19,268 bases of DNA from Armatimonadaceae bacterium. GTDB lineage: Bacteria > Armatimonadota > Armatimonadia > Armatimonadales > Armatimonadaceae. The stretch is from contig JAUJNC010000118.1 in the NCBI GenBank assembly GCA_030446525.1, positions 1 through 19,268 on the forward strand. Direction: 5' to 3'. Position 1 is the stretch's first letter. Each line of letters starts with the position of its first letter. This document shows positions 8,357 to 16,131 of this stretch, piece by piece. Made by a program: the position numbers and the translations under genes. The notes under the pieces were generated by a model that saw nothing but the letters and a program-made list of their open reading frames with translations, was not told the DNA's origin and ran no database searches.

Positions 8357-9183
8357 TTGCGTATTCTGGTAACGGGCGGCGCGGGAAAGATCGGCCGCAT
8401 GCAGGTGGCGATGCGCGAGGCGGGCCACCAGGTCCGACCTTCGACCGATCGAGCGGCGGAGGGCGACACGGGGAGCACCTTTTCGGCGACCTGCGCGATC
8501 TGCCGCCGTGCGGCAGGCCGTGGGGCGTGGACGCGGTGAAAGACCTGGCGCGATCCCCCGGACCGGCGCGGCCAGGAGGACGAGGTGTCCTCGGTCAACG
8601 TGCAGGGGACCTGGAACGTGTTGCTGGCCCCGGTCGAGGCGGGCAAGCGTGGTCTACTTTTCCAGCGTCAACGCGCTGGGCTGCGTCGGCAGGGCACCGC
8701 CCGCTTCGCGGCCGCCCATCGACGATGCGTACCCGCGCCAACGATGACCGCCTACCAGCTTTCGAAGCACCCAGTTGAGGAGGCGTGCCGCTCATTTACC
8801 GACCGGTACGGATCGTGACGGTTCGCCTGCGCCCGGTGCGTGTCGGCCCCGGTCAACCGCGCCGGCGGCGGCAACCCGGACGCGGACTGATGCGGGCGGA
8901 ATACCGGGCCTATGTCGACCTGCGCGACGTGTGCTGCGCCACCCTGCTGGGTCTGGAGGCGCGGGACGTGACGCACGACGTTCCTGCTGACCGCCGATGA
9001 CACGACGGTATCCACGCGACCGCCGAGCTGGTGGAGCGCTACTACCCCGACACGCCCTGGCCCCGTGTCGCGCGCCGACTACCTCATGCAGCGAACCCGC
9101 ACCGCTCGTTTCTCGACTGCACGCACGCCAAGGAGGTGCTGGGCTGGCAGCCCCAGCACGCCTGGCGCGAAGCCACGCCCTGA
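8357..9183 (+). pseudogene. NAD-dependent epimerase/dehydratase (extended SDR), multiple frameshifts
   Basis: TTG at 8357 follows AAGGAGA (8345-8351) and encodes RILVTGGAGKIGR, the TGxxGxxG nucleotide loop of extended short-chain dehydrogenases. Further pieces, spread over all three frames, are GDLRDLP, SSVNVQGTWNVLL, VYFSSVNALG, MTAYQLSKH (the catalytic Tyr-x-x-x-Lys), YVDLRDVCCATLLGLE and a C-terminal [19 protein letters not shown] ending at TGA 9181-9183. Order and overall length (about 275 codons) match a complete NAD-dependent sugar epimerase. At least six frame changes are needed, and several sites also look substituted, so the gene is inactive as assembled. It closes the sulfatase-aldolase-epimerase segment, the most damaged part of the window. 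Confidence 0.8.
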
Positions 9184-9251
9184 GCCTGTTCTGGAGTCCG
9201 GATAGCGGCCTTCGCCAACAAACAGGCGTCTTCCACCAACGAAGGAGAAAC

Positions 9252-10067
9252 ATGCAACACACGCATCATCCTCGCCAATCCGCGGCTTTCACGCTGATCG
9301 AGCTTCTCGTCGTGATAGCGATAATAGCGATCCTCGCCGCGATCCTCTTTCCCGTCTTCGCCCAGGCACGGGAGAAGGCCCGGCAGACGAGCTGCGCATC
9401 CAACCTGCGCCAGATCGGCACCGCGGCGATGATGTACGCGCAGGACTACGACGAACAGTTCCTGCCCTACGGGCTTCCTTCGGGGCGGCCCTCCCCCGGA
9501 AGGAACGTGTACTGGCAGACGATGATCCAGCCCTACACCAAGAACCGCGGCATCACGCTGTGCCCCAGCTACAAGCGCACCCTCAATGTGCCGAACTGGT
9601 TCTCGGCGCTGGACAACGTCGACGTGGACACCCGCACCAACCCGCCGACCTGGCTCGTGTCGTACACGCTGAACTCCGTGTTGGGCGTGCAGAATAACGG
9701 CGAGACCGCGTGGATAAGGACGGCGTGGCGCGACAACAACCCCGCCGGGCATTTCGGGGCCAAGCCGGGATCGAGCCTGGCCCAGGCTCAGGATCCGGCC
9801 GGCACGATCTACATCACCGACGGGTCCGCGGCCGACTCCTGGTCGGACAACCATCTGGACTATCCGGCGGCGCGCTCCGGGGCGGGCCCGAGCCACGCGG
9901 TCGGGAAAGGGACCGGCGCCTTTAACGCCCAGAGCCGCGGCACCCACCAGGAGCGCATCAACGTGCTGTACATCGACGGCCACGTCAAGAGTCTCAAATG
10001 GGGCACCACACTGCCGCACCAGTGGACGCTCCAGGACGACCAGGCTCAAGACCCTTACGTCCCCTGA
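9252..10067 (+). CDS. Prepilin-like secreted protein (DUF1559-style, H-x9-DG)
   Basis: An intact 271-residue protein starting at ATG 9252 behind GAAGGAG (9241-9247). The N-terminus has a short basic leader ([12 protein letters not shown]) and the prepilin helix [20 protein letters not shown], then [20 protein letters not shown] and [11 protein letters not shown]. Near the C-terminus [16 protein letters not shown] gives His, nine residues, Asp-Gly. The leader peptidase site has Ala at -1, acceptable though Gly is usual. It is a paralogue of the gene at 2430 and shares a 44-nt stretch with it almost base for base. Such proteins are expanded in Armatimonadota and Planctomycetes and are probably pseudopilins exported by a type II/IV pilus-like machine; substrate and partner are unknown. 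Confidence 0.9.
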   Translation: MQHTHHPRQSAAFTLIELLVVIAIIAILAAILFPVFAQAREKARQTSCASNLRQIGTAAMMYAQDYDEQFLPYGLPSGRPSPGRNVYWQTMIQPYTKNRGITLCPSYKRTLNVPNWFSALDNVDVDTRTNPPTWLVSYTLNSVLGVQNNGETAWIRTAWRDNNPAGHFGAKPGSSLAQAQDPAGTIYITDGSAADSWSDNHLDYPAARSGAGPSHAVGKGTGAFNAQSRGTHQERINVLYIDGHVKSLKWGTTLPHQWTLQDDQAQDPYVP

Positions 10068-10075
10068 GACCCACT

Positions 10076-10446
10076 GTGATCGCCAGGCGCCTGGAGTTTA
10101 CGCCGGCCGCCGTGCCCGAGGGGACCGTTACGCAGGCAGAAAATGTTCTGACCATACGCGCCGAGGCGAATAGTTAACCTTCACAATTAGAAAACCGGCT
10201 GCATGTTGAGTCGGACGGCTCTGATCGGGGCCTGCGAACACAATATGTGGTAGAGCCACCTTATTATGAAGGTTAACTAATCAGGTTCACCACGGGGTGA
10301 CGCTGCGTTTCGAAGGGGCGGCCCGCGACTGGTCGGGTAGCCGGTGCCTTTCCTTCTCGCTGCGCGCCAACGGGGCGCTATCCGGAGGAGCGACCGTGAC
10401 GGAAGACTTACCCCGGGTCGGCCCGCCGTCGCCGCCGGGCGCGTAA
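10076..10446 (+). pseudogene. Coding remnant interrupted by the TA-flanked element (possible glycosidase/CBM fragment)
   Basis: A frame from about 10076 reads IARRLEFTPAAVPEGTVTQ and on to TIRAEAN, where it runs into the element at 10173 and stops. When 10173-10279 (element plus one TA) is removed, the frame continues without a break: AEANNQVHHGVTLRFEGAAR, DWSGSRCLSFSLRANG, to a TAA at 10444-10446. That is about 87 codons. The phrase LRFEGAARDWSGS resembles beta-sandwich modules found in front of bacterial glycoside hydrolases, but I cannot name the family. The frame is also open upstream of 10076, so this is probably an internal fragment of a larger lost gene. Confidence 0.5.
10173..10277. 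mobile_element. Putative 105-bp miniature element with TA target duplication (mariner/IS630-like)
   Basis: The element begins GTTAACCTTCACAATTAG (10173-10190) and ends with the complement of GTTAACCTTCATAATAAG (10260-10277): 16 of 18 positions agree, the outer 11 perfectly. TA flanks both sides (10171-10172 and 10278-10279). It contains no ORF. Deleting the element plus one TA (107 bp, not a multiple of three) rejoins two halves of one reading frame, which is direct internal evidence that it inserted. TA duplication is the hallmark of the IS630/Tc1/mariner superfamily, so a non-autonomous relative is the best guess. Confidence 0.7.
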
Positions 10447-10457
10447 AGCGAACAGAC

Positions 10458-11894
10458 ATGAACGAGACGTGCCTCCGCTGGGACGAATGTATCCGCCACC
10501 TGCCTCCCGCCGTTTCCGAGGAGGAGATCGACGCGGCGTGGCGGGAAGCCCTCCGGGAGCTTCCGGGCAAGATCATCGTGCTGGATGACGATCCCACCGG
10601 GACGCAAACAGTCCATTCGATCCCGGTCTATACCGCGTGGGATGCGGACACGCTCCGGCAGGTGTTCAAGGACCCGTCGCAGGTCGTGTATATCCTCACG
10701 AACTCGCGCGCCTTGACCACGGCACAGACGCAGGCGCTGCATTCCCGGCTCGCCCGGGATCTGAAGCGGGTCGCGGCGGAGGAGGGCGTGCGGTTTCTGC
10801 TCATCTCGCGCGGCGATTCCACGCTCCGCGGCCACTACCCTTTGGAGACCAGGCTCCTGCGCGAAGCGCTGCCCGACGGCAAAGCGGACGGCGAGATTCT
10901 CATCCCCTTCTTCCGGGAAGGCGGAAGGGTCACGGCCGGCGACGTGCATTATGTGAGGGAAGGCGACACGCTCGTCCCCGCGGGTCAGACGGAGTTCGCC
11001 CGAGACACCACCTTTGGCTACGCGGCGTCGAACCTGAAGGAATGGATCGCGGAGAAGACCGGCGGGGAGTACGCCGCCTCGCGGGTCGTCAGTATCGGGC
11101 TGGACACGCTCCGCCGCAGGGACATACCCGCCATAGCGGGGCGGTTGCGGGGGGTCGAGAACTTCGACAAGGTGATCGTCAACGCCGTTGACGAGACCGA
11201 TCTGAAAGTCTTCGTGATCGGCCTGGCGGAAGCGTTAGCGCAGGGGAAGCGGTTTCTTTTCCGCAGCGCCGCCTCCTTTGTCCGCGTCATCGGGGGCGTC
11301 CGCCCGAAGGGGCTTTTAAGCAGAGAGACCCTTTCTGCCGGGGAAGGCGCCTGTCCGCCCGGCCTGGTGCTGGCAGGGTCGTATGTCCAGAAAACGACCC
11401 GTCAGCTGGAGGCCCTGCGCGGGCTTGATCGTCTGGTCTTCGTTGAGTGGCAGGTCCAGGAAGCACAAACGGAAGAGCGGCTGGCGGCGGAGGTCGACCG
11501 GGTGGCGAGGGCGGTGGAAGAGGCCCTGGCAGACGGAAGCGATGTGTGCGTCCACACGTCACGGCAGTATCATCGGCCCAGCGAGCAGGCGGCAACGCGG
11601 GACCAGGATCTGGCGTTCTCCGTGCGCGTTTCCGATGGATTGGTGCGCGTCGCCCGGCGCCTCCACACTGCCCCCGGTTTCCTGGTTGCCAAAGGCGGCA
11701 TCACCTCCAGTGACGTCGGCGTAAAAGGGCTCGCCGTGAAGCGGGCGATGGTGATGGGCCAGGTCGCGCCCGGCGTTCCGGTCTGGAAGCTGGGCCCCGA
11801 AAGCCGCTTCCCCGGGCTGCCGTATATCATCTTCCCGGGGAACGTGGGCGACGACCAGACGCTCCGGCAGGTGGTGGAAGCCCTGAGGCGATGA
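10458..11894 (+). CDS. Four-carbon acid sugar kinase family protein (DUF1537, OtnK-like)
   Basis: A 478-residue intact protein. Residues 41-51 are VLDDDPTGTQT, the N-terminal signature of the DUF1537 kinases. SRGDSTLRGHYPLE follows near 116-129, and the C-terminal nucleotide-binding domain has LVLAGSYVQKTTRQLEAL, HTSRQYHRPSEQ, VAKGGITSSD and FPGNVGDDQTL. Characterised members phosphorylate D-threonate, L-threonate, D-erythronate and related 3-oxo acids for breakdown to central metabolites. No partner isomerase, class II aldolase or PdxA-like enzyme is adjacent. The hydroxyacid dehydrogenase and aldolase remnant upstream could belong to the same pathway. I chose ATG 10458; it has no strong ribosome site, while GGAGGAG at 10384-10390 precedes a GTG (10396) in another frame, so the start may be distorted by a frameshift. 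Confidence 0.88.
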   Translation: MNETCLRWDECIRHLPPAVSEEEIDAAWREALRELPGKIIVLDDDPTGTQTVHSIPVYTAWDADTLRQVFKDPSQVVYILTNSRALTTAQTQALHSRLARDLKRVAAEEGVRFLLISRGDSTLRGHYPLETRLLREALPDGKADGEILIPFFREGGRVTAGDVHYVREGDTLVPAGQTEFARDTTFGYAASNLKEWIAEKTGGEYAASRVVSIGLDTLRRRDIPAIAGRLRGVENFDKVIVNAVDETDLKVFVIGLAEALAQGKRFLFRSAASFVRVIGGVRPKGLLSRETLSAGEGACPPGLVLAGSYVQKTTRQLEALRGLDRLVFVEWQVQEAQTEERLAAEVDRVARAVEEALADGSDVCVHTSRQYHRPSEQAATRDQDLAFSVRVSDGLVRVARRLHTAPGFLVAKGGITSSDVGVKGLAVKRAMVMGQVAPGVPVWKLGPESRFPGLPYIIFPGNVGDDQTLRQVVEALRR

Positions 11895-11930
11895 CCTGGC
11901 CTTTGTCCCCGCGTGGGGCAGGCAGGCGCT

Positions 11931-12506
11931 TCATGCGGTGTGCTCCGGCAGCAGGCGTGCGGCGAGCGTCAGCCCGGCGATGGTCTTGGCGTCCTCGATC
12001 TCGCCCGACCCGATGGCCGCGAGGGCGTCGTCGAGGCGCATGGGGACCAGCTCGACGAACTCGTCCTCGTCGGGGTCCTCGGGGGCCTCGCGCAGGTCCA
12101 GGGCGAGAAAGCCGTGGATCTTCTCCGACGAGTAGCCCGGCGCGAGGTAGCAGGCGAAGAGGGGCACGAGCCGGCCCGGGACGAGACCGATCTCCTCGGC
12201 CAGCTCGCGCGACGCGCAGTCCTCCGGCGATTCGTCCGGCTCCCTGCCGCCGGCCGGGATCTCCAGAAGCGCCTTGCCCGCCGGGAGCCGCCACTGGCGC
12301 ACCAGCAGCACGGTCTCGCGGTCCCGCATCGGGACGACGGCGACCGCCCCGCCGTGCTCGACCACCTCGCGCCGGCCCTCCTTGCCGTCCGGCAGCCGCA
12401 CGGTGTCGACGCGCAGGCTGACCACGCGGCCATCGTAGATGCGCTCCGTGCCGGTCACGGCCTCCGTTAAATCCTGCTGCTCTTTCAAAGCGTCTTCCTC
12501 CTTCAT
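11931..12506 (-). CDS. Nudix hydrolase, ADP-ribose pyrophosphatase type
   Basis: A 191-residue protein with a textbook Nudix box at residues 86-108, G-x5-E-x7-R-E-L-A-E-E-I-G-L (GGREPDESPEDCASRELAEE then IGL). The N-terminal domain (RIYDGRVVSLRVDTVRLPDG, VEHGGAVAVVPM) and LLVRQWRLPAGKALLEIPAG match the NudF/ADP-ribose pyrophosphatase subgroup, which cleaves ADP-ribose to AMP and ribose 5-phosphate. A proline-containing APGYSSEKIHGFLA follows the box, as in that subgroup. The gene converges with the kinase, whose stop is 36 bases away, and is divergent from the glycosyltransferase at 12624. The frame is open further upstream, but the Met at 12506 fits family length and content. Intact. Confidence 0.92.
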   Translation of the reverse strand: MKEEDALKEQQDLTEAVTGTERIYDGRVVSLRVDTVRLPDGKEGRREVVEHGGAVAVVPMRDRETVLLVRQWRLPAGKALLEIPAGGREPDESPEDCASRELAEEIGLVPGRLVPLFACYLAPGYSSEKIHGFLALDLREAPEDPDEDEFVELVPMRLDDALAAIGSGEIEDAKTIAGLTLAARLLPEHTA

Positions 12507-12623
12507 AAACGGCCCCCGCCTGCCAAAAATAGATACCAGACTCGTCAAGATGCGGGGAGGCGAACGCGCCGCGGGGGCGCGAATCCAACGCCGTATTCTA
12601 TCTTCCCCGAAATGGAGAACAAG

Positions 12624-13784
12624 ATGCCGAAGATTCTGCTGGTCGCCAACACCGGATGGTATCTGTATAACTTCCGCCTCCCCCTGGCCCGGTTCCTGCG
12701 CGACCGGGGGGTTGACGTGGTGATGGTGTCGCCCGAGGACCCGTACGTGGCGCGGCTGCAGGCGGAGGGTTTCCGCTGGGTCGAGCTGGATCTGGACCGG
12801 CGCAGCGTCAACCCGCTGCGCGAGCTGATGGTGGTCGGCCGGCTGGCCCGCATCTTCCGCCGGGAGCGCCCGGACGCCGTCCATCACTTCACAATCAAGT
12901 GCGTGCTGTACGGCACCATCGCCGCCAAGCTCGCGGGGGTGCGCGCCGTCGTCAACGCGCTGACCGGGCTGGGGCACGTCTTTATGGGGACGGGCTGGAA
13001 GGCCCGCGTGCTGCGCCCCGCCGTGAAGTGGCTTTACCGCAATATCCTGACCGCGCGGCGCGTGCGCGTGGTCTTCCAGAACCCGGACGACCTGCAGACG
13101 TTCGCCGATTCCCGGCTCGTCGTGCCCGACCGCACCGTGCTGATCCGCGGGTCCGGCGTCAACCTGCAGCGCTTCGCGCCGCGTCCGGGCAGTCCGGACG
13201 GGCAGCCGGCCCCGATCGTGCTCTTCGCGGCGCGCCTGAACCGGGACAAGGGGGTGCATGAGTTCGTCGAAGCCGCCCGGATCTTGAAGACCCGGGGGGT
13301 CCAGGCCACGTTCCAGATCGCCGGCAATCCGGACCCGGGCAACCCGTCCACGGTAAAGGAGGCCGACCTGGAGGGGTGGCGACGGGAAGGGGCTGTCGAC
13401 CTGCTGGGGCACGTGGACGCCGTCGACGACATCATCGCCCCGGCCACGGTCGTCACCCTGCCCACGCACGGCGCGAGGGCGTGCTGCGCGTCTTGCTCGA
13501 GGCCGCGGCCATGGGCAAGCCCCTGGTCGCGACCGACGTCCCCGGCTGCCGCGAGGCCGTCATGCACGGGATCAACGGCCTGCTGGTGCCGGCGAAGGAC
13601 GCCCTGGCGCCAGGCCGACGCCGTCGAGCGTCTCCCGAGGACCTCGCCCTGCGCGGGCGGATGGGCAGCTTCGGCCGCGAAAAGATGGTGCTGGAGTTCG
13701 ACGACCAGGACGTCGCGCGGCGCACCGCCGAGGTGTACGAGAGCCTGGGGCGCTCAAGCGCGCCGCTTAAAGGCTGTACGATAG
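12624..13784 (+). pseudogene. GT4-family glycosyltransferase (CapM/PglA-like), frameshifted in C-terminal domain
   Basis: ATG 12624 has GGAG six bases upstream and is preferred over ATG 12612. The N-terminal domain is clean: KILLVANTGWYLYNFRLPLA, VVNALTGLGHVFMGTGWKAR, VVFQNPDDLQTF, a donor-side IRGSGVNLQRF and VLFAARLNRDKGVHEFVEAA. This is the style of CapM/PglA lipid-linked oligosaccharide and capsule glycosyltransferases. Near 13470-13485 the frame shifts to EGVLRVLLEAAAMGKPLVA, giving the E-x7-E nucleotide-sugar motif, and two more compensating shifts lie near 13607-13640. A further one-base change near the end would place the stop at 13768-13770, just before the palindrome at 13796. The damage looks like homopolymer or dinucleotide miscounts, so the gene may be functional in the cell. 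Confidence 0.83.
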
Positions 13785-13795
13785 GCCTCGCCCTC

Positions 13796-13817
13796 GATCA
13801 CCCGCATGCGGGTGATC
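13796..13817. terminator. Perfect 22-bp palindrome between convergent genes, likely bidirectional terminator
   Basis: The sequence is GATCACCCGCATGCGGGTGATC read identically on both strands, and flanking C/G runs can extend the stem. On the plus strand it is followed by G-rich sequence and then CCTTTCTCT, a weak T-tract. It sits at the 3' ends of the glycosyltransferase (plus) and motB (minus). A perfect palindrome could alternatively be a protein-binding site. Confidence 0.55.
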
Positions 13818-13838
13818 GGGGGCCGAGGGGGCCTTTCT

Positions 13839-14814
13839 CTACATGACCATCTGCTCATCGAGGTAGGCAAATGTGCTGCGCGAGCGAGGTCCGCACCGGC
13901 CCGGCGGGGACACTGGCTCAAGGCGGTCGTGTCCCATCTGGCGCATCTCTTCCCGCTTATCTGTTAGGCGAGCGGCTCGGAAGCAGCCGGGAACAGACAC
14001 GAGGATATACGAAGGGCGACACGCCTTGCCGTACGGCACCAGGATGCTGACGCGGCGGTTGGAGAAGTGCGTGGGGTGCGCGCGGTCACGCAGCTTTTTG
14101 TCGGCGCAGCCGCGCACCTCGGTCACCTGGGCCCTCGGCGAGGCCCGAGACCTCCATGACGCGGCGGGCAGCGTTCGCGCGGTCGGAGGAGAGCCTTGTA
14201 GTTGGTATAGTTCGTCCGCCCCGGCACGGCACGACGTCGGTGTGGCCCTCGATGGCGACAGGATTGGGGAGCGCGCCGAGCTTGTGCGCGACCAGGGCGA
14301 GCAGGCGCGCCGCCCTCGGCTCCACCGCGGCGCTGCCGGACTGGAAGAAGACTGAGTCCTGGCCCTCCGTCAGTTCGATCTTTAAACCCTCGCCCGTGAC
14401 GCTGATCTGGACGAACTTTTTGAGGTCGCGGAAGTCCGGGTTGGCGTTGATGGCCCGCTCGATAGAACGCTGCGTCTCCTCGAGCCGCTTCCGTGACGCC
14501 GCCGTGATCATCTCGGTCAGGTCCGGCTTCTTCTCTTCTGCCTGGGTGCCCTTGCCCATGGGGTTGGTTCCCCCGCGGTAGGTCTTCACGAACCCTGCCG
14601 GATCTTTCCGGTATTCCTGCATGAACTGGGTGATCGTTGAAGTAGGCCTCGACCATCTTTTGCTGGGCTGGTCCAGGCCCAGGATCCACATCACCAGGAA
14701 GAAGGCCATCATGGCGGTGACGAAGTCGGCGTAGGCCACTTTCCAGGAGCCGCCGTGGTGCTCCCCATGCCCGGCCTTCTTGCGAACGATCTTGATAACA
14801 GGTTGATCGGCCAT
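13839..14814 (-). pseudogene. motB: MotB-like stator/OmpA-domain protein, frameshifted
   Basis: ATG 14814 starts nine bases after the motA stop. The N-terminus is diagnostic of MotB: SWKVAYADFVTAMMAFFLVM, with the proton-carrying Asp at residue 30 in the single membrane helix. Near 14640-14690 two shifts hide KMVEAYFND between GLDQPS and FMQEYRKDP. The C-terminal OmpA-like peptidoglycan-binding domain shows GLKIELTEGQDSVFFQSGSA, VAIEGHTDVVP and LSSDRANAARRVMEVSGLAEG. A further shift near 14130 continues it as TEVRGCADKKL and THFSNRRVSILVPYGK, normally within a few residues of the end. The remaining frame to 13839 is unusual for MotB and the true stop may be earlier. Role: ion channel and cell-wall anchor of the flagellar (or gliding-type) stator. 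Confidence 0.85.
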
Positions 14815-14823
14815 GGCTTTGCC

Positions 14824-15674
14824 CTACTTCCGCGCGCTGGTCATGGTTTCGAGCCTGGCCGAACGTGGGCCGGTTCGCCGGGTCGATGCTGCGGCGGGCG
14901 AACTCGGCGCAGGTGAGCGGCGAATCGCCGCGGGCGAAGGCGAGGATGGCGGCCTTGATGCAGGCCATGTACTGGTGTTCGGCATGTATCTGCCCCTCCA
15001 CGGCCGTAGCCAGCGGCGCGAAGATGCCGTAGGCCAGCAGGATCCCAGGAACGTTCCCACGAGGGGCCGCAGCGACGTGATGCCCGATCTCGGCCGGCGA
15101 GCCGCCGATCGCGCCCATCGTGATCACCACCCCGAGGACCGCGGCCACGATGCCGAAGCCCGGCATGGCGTCACCGACCCTGGTCAAAACGCCCGGTATG
15201 ACCAGGGCGGCCTCGTGGTGCGTTTCCAGGTCCACCTCCAGCACCTCGGCCAGGTCGTGCGGCTCCACGGCCCCGGTCAGCACCACCTTCATCGTGTCGG
15301 CCAGAAAGGTGAGCGCGTGGTGGTTGGCGTGGAAAAAGGCGTCTTTGAAAAAGTCGGAGTTCGCCGGGTTCTCCACGTGCGTCTCGAGCGCCATCAGCCC
15401 TTCGCGCCGGGCCAGCTGGAAGAAGTTGAAGAACATGGTGAGCGCCTTTCGTAGGCCTTCTTGTTGTACGGGTTGCCTTTCAGCGTCCCCATCACGGCCT
15501 TGAGGGTGCCCATGACGACACCGGGCGGGTTGCCGATCAGCGTCGCCCCGAGCGCGGCCCCGCCGATGACGATGAACTCCGAGACCTGGATCAGGACCGC
15601 GATCTTCCCCCGGCCATGGTGTACCCGATGAATAGGGAGGCGAACAGGATGACAAGACCGATGATGACGAACAT
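14824..15674 (-). pseudogene. motA: MotA-like stator protein, several homopolymer frameshifts
   Basis: ATG 15674 is preceded by AAGGAAA. Reassembled across frames, the protein starts MFVIIGLVILFASLFIGYTM. It continues with AVLIQVSEFIVIGGAALGAT, VMGTLKAVMGTLKGNPYNKK, the cytoplasmic MFFNFFQLARREGLMALE, and the two C-terminal membrane helices around MPGFGIVAAVLGVVITMGAI and GILLAYGIFAPLATAVEGQ. That is the MotA family's four-helix plan, including the conserved Pro/Gly-rich loop before helix 3. Four breaks are visible, near 15612 (G run), 15446, 15050-15060 and 14865, each explained by one or two bases gained or lost in a short G, A or C run. This pattern is typical of sequencing error, so a working motA is plausible. 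Confidence 0.87.
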
Positions 15675-15772
15675 GGCGTTTCCTTGGGAGGTTTCTTTTC
15701 TGGGCGAGCGGCGTCAAGGATGCCGCGCCTCCCTGACGAAACTATTGGCAGACCGGGCCGGATTCTTTACTC

Positions 15773-15801
15773 TTGACGGCCGCCTGGGCCTGTGATAAAA
15801 T
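15773..15801 (+). promoter_or_regulatory. Sigma70-type promoter for tRNA-Asn
   Basis: TTGACG at 15773-15778 and TAAAAT at 15796-15801 are separated by exactly 17 bases. A start site at about 15808 would fall six bases before the mature tRNA. This is the clearest promoter in the window. Confidence 0.75.
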
Positions 15802-15813
15802 CCGAGGGATCGT

Positions 15814-15886
15814 TCCCCGTTAGCTCAATTGGCAGAGCACTCGGCTGTTAACTGAGGGGTTGTTGGTTCGAGTCCAACACGGGGAG
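15814..15886 (+). tRNA. tRNA-Asn (anticodon GTT)
   Basis: All four arms fold. The acceptor stem TCCCCGT (15814-15820) pairs with ACGGGGA (15879-15885). The D stem is GCTC/GAGC. The anticodon stem CTCGG/CTGAG (one G-T pair) encloses the loop CTGTTAA with anticodon GTT at 15847-15849. The variable loop has five bases, and the T arm is GTTGG-TTCGAGT-CCAAC. The discriminator is G at 15886 followed by CC but then T, so the final A of CCA is probably added by the nucleotidyltransferase. Confidence 0.97.
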
Positions 15887-16131
15887 CCTTTCCCTTCGGG
15901 TTGCGGCCCCGAACCGGGGACAGGCCACCTGATTGCCGCTGGGTATCCACCATTGCAGGGTCACGAACCCGCGCCCCCGCCTTCCATCCCCGAAAACGAC
16001 GCCCCACTCCGCGTGGGCCACGAAGTGGACATCGAAGACTTCCAGCACATCCGCTCGCGCCCAGCAAGGTGTCGGCCAGCACGATGCGTGTCTCGGATTT
16101 GGTAGCGGATGTGTGGAGTAGAGGAGAAGAC

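Noticed and set aside
11907..11918. CCCCGCGTGGGG between convergent kinase and Nudix genes as terminator
   Set aside because: The stem is only four pairs and no T-tract follows; too weak to call.
14123..15655. A 510-codon minus-strand frame across motA and motB
   Set aside because: Its middle is real MotA sequence, but its beginning and end are out-of-frame translations of motA and motB; it is a by-product of frameshifts, not a fusion gene.
15887..16131. Minus-strand coding-like stretch next to tRNA-Asn (VLADTLLGA, then DVLEVFDVHFVAHAEWGVVF in another frame)
   Set aside because: Short, needs a frame change, matches no family I recognise, and the end beside the tRNA reads as the translation commonly produced from tRNA antisense sequence.
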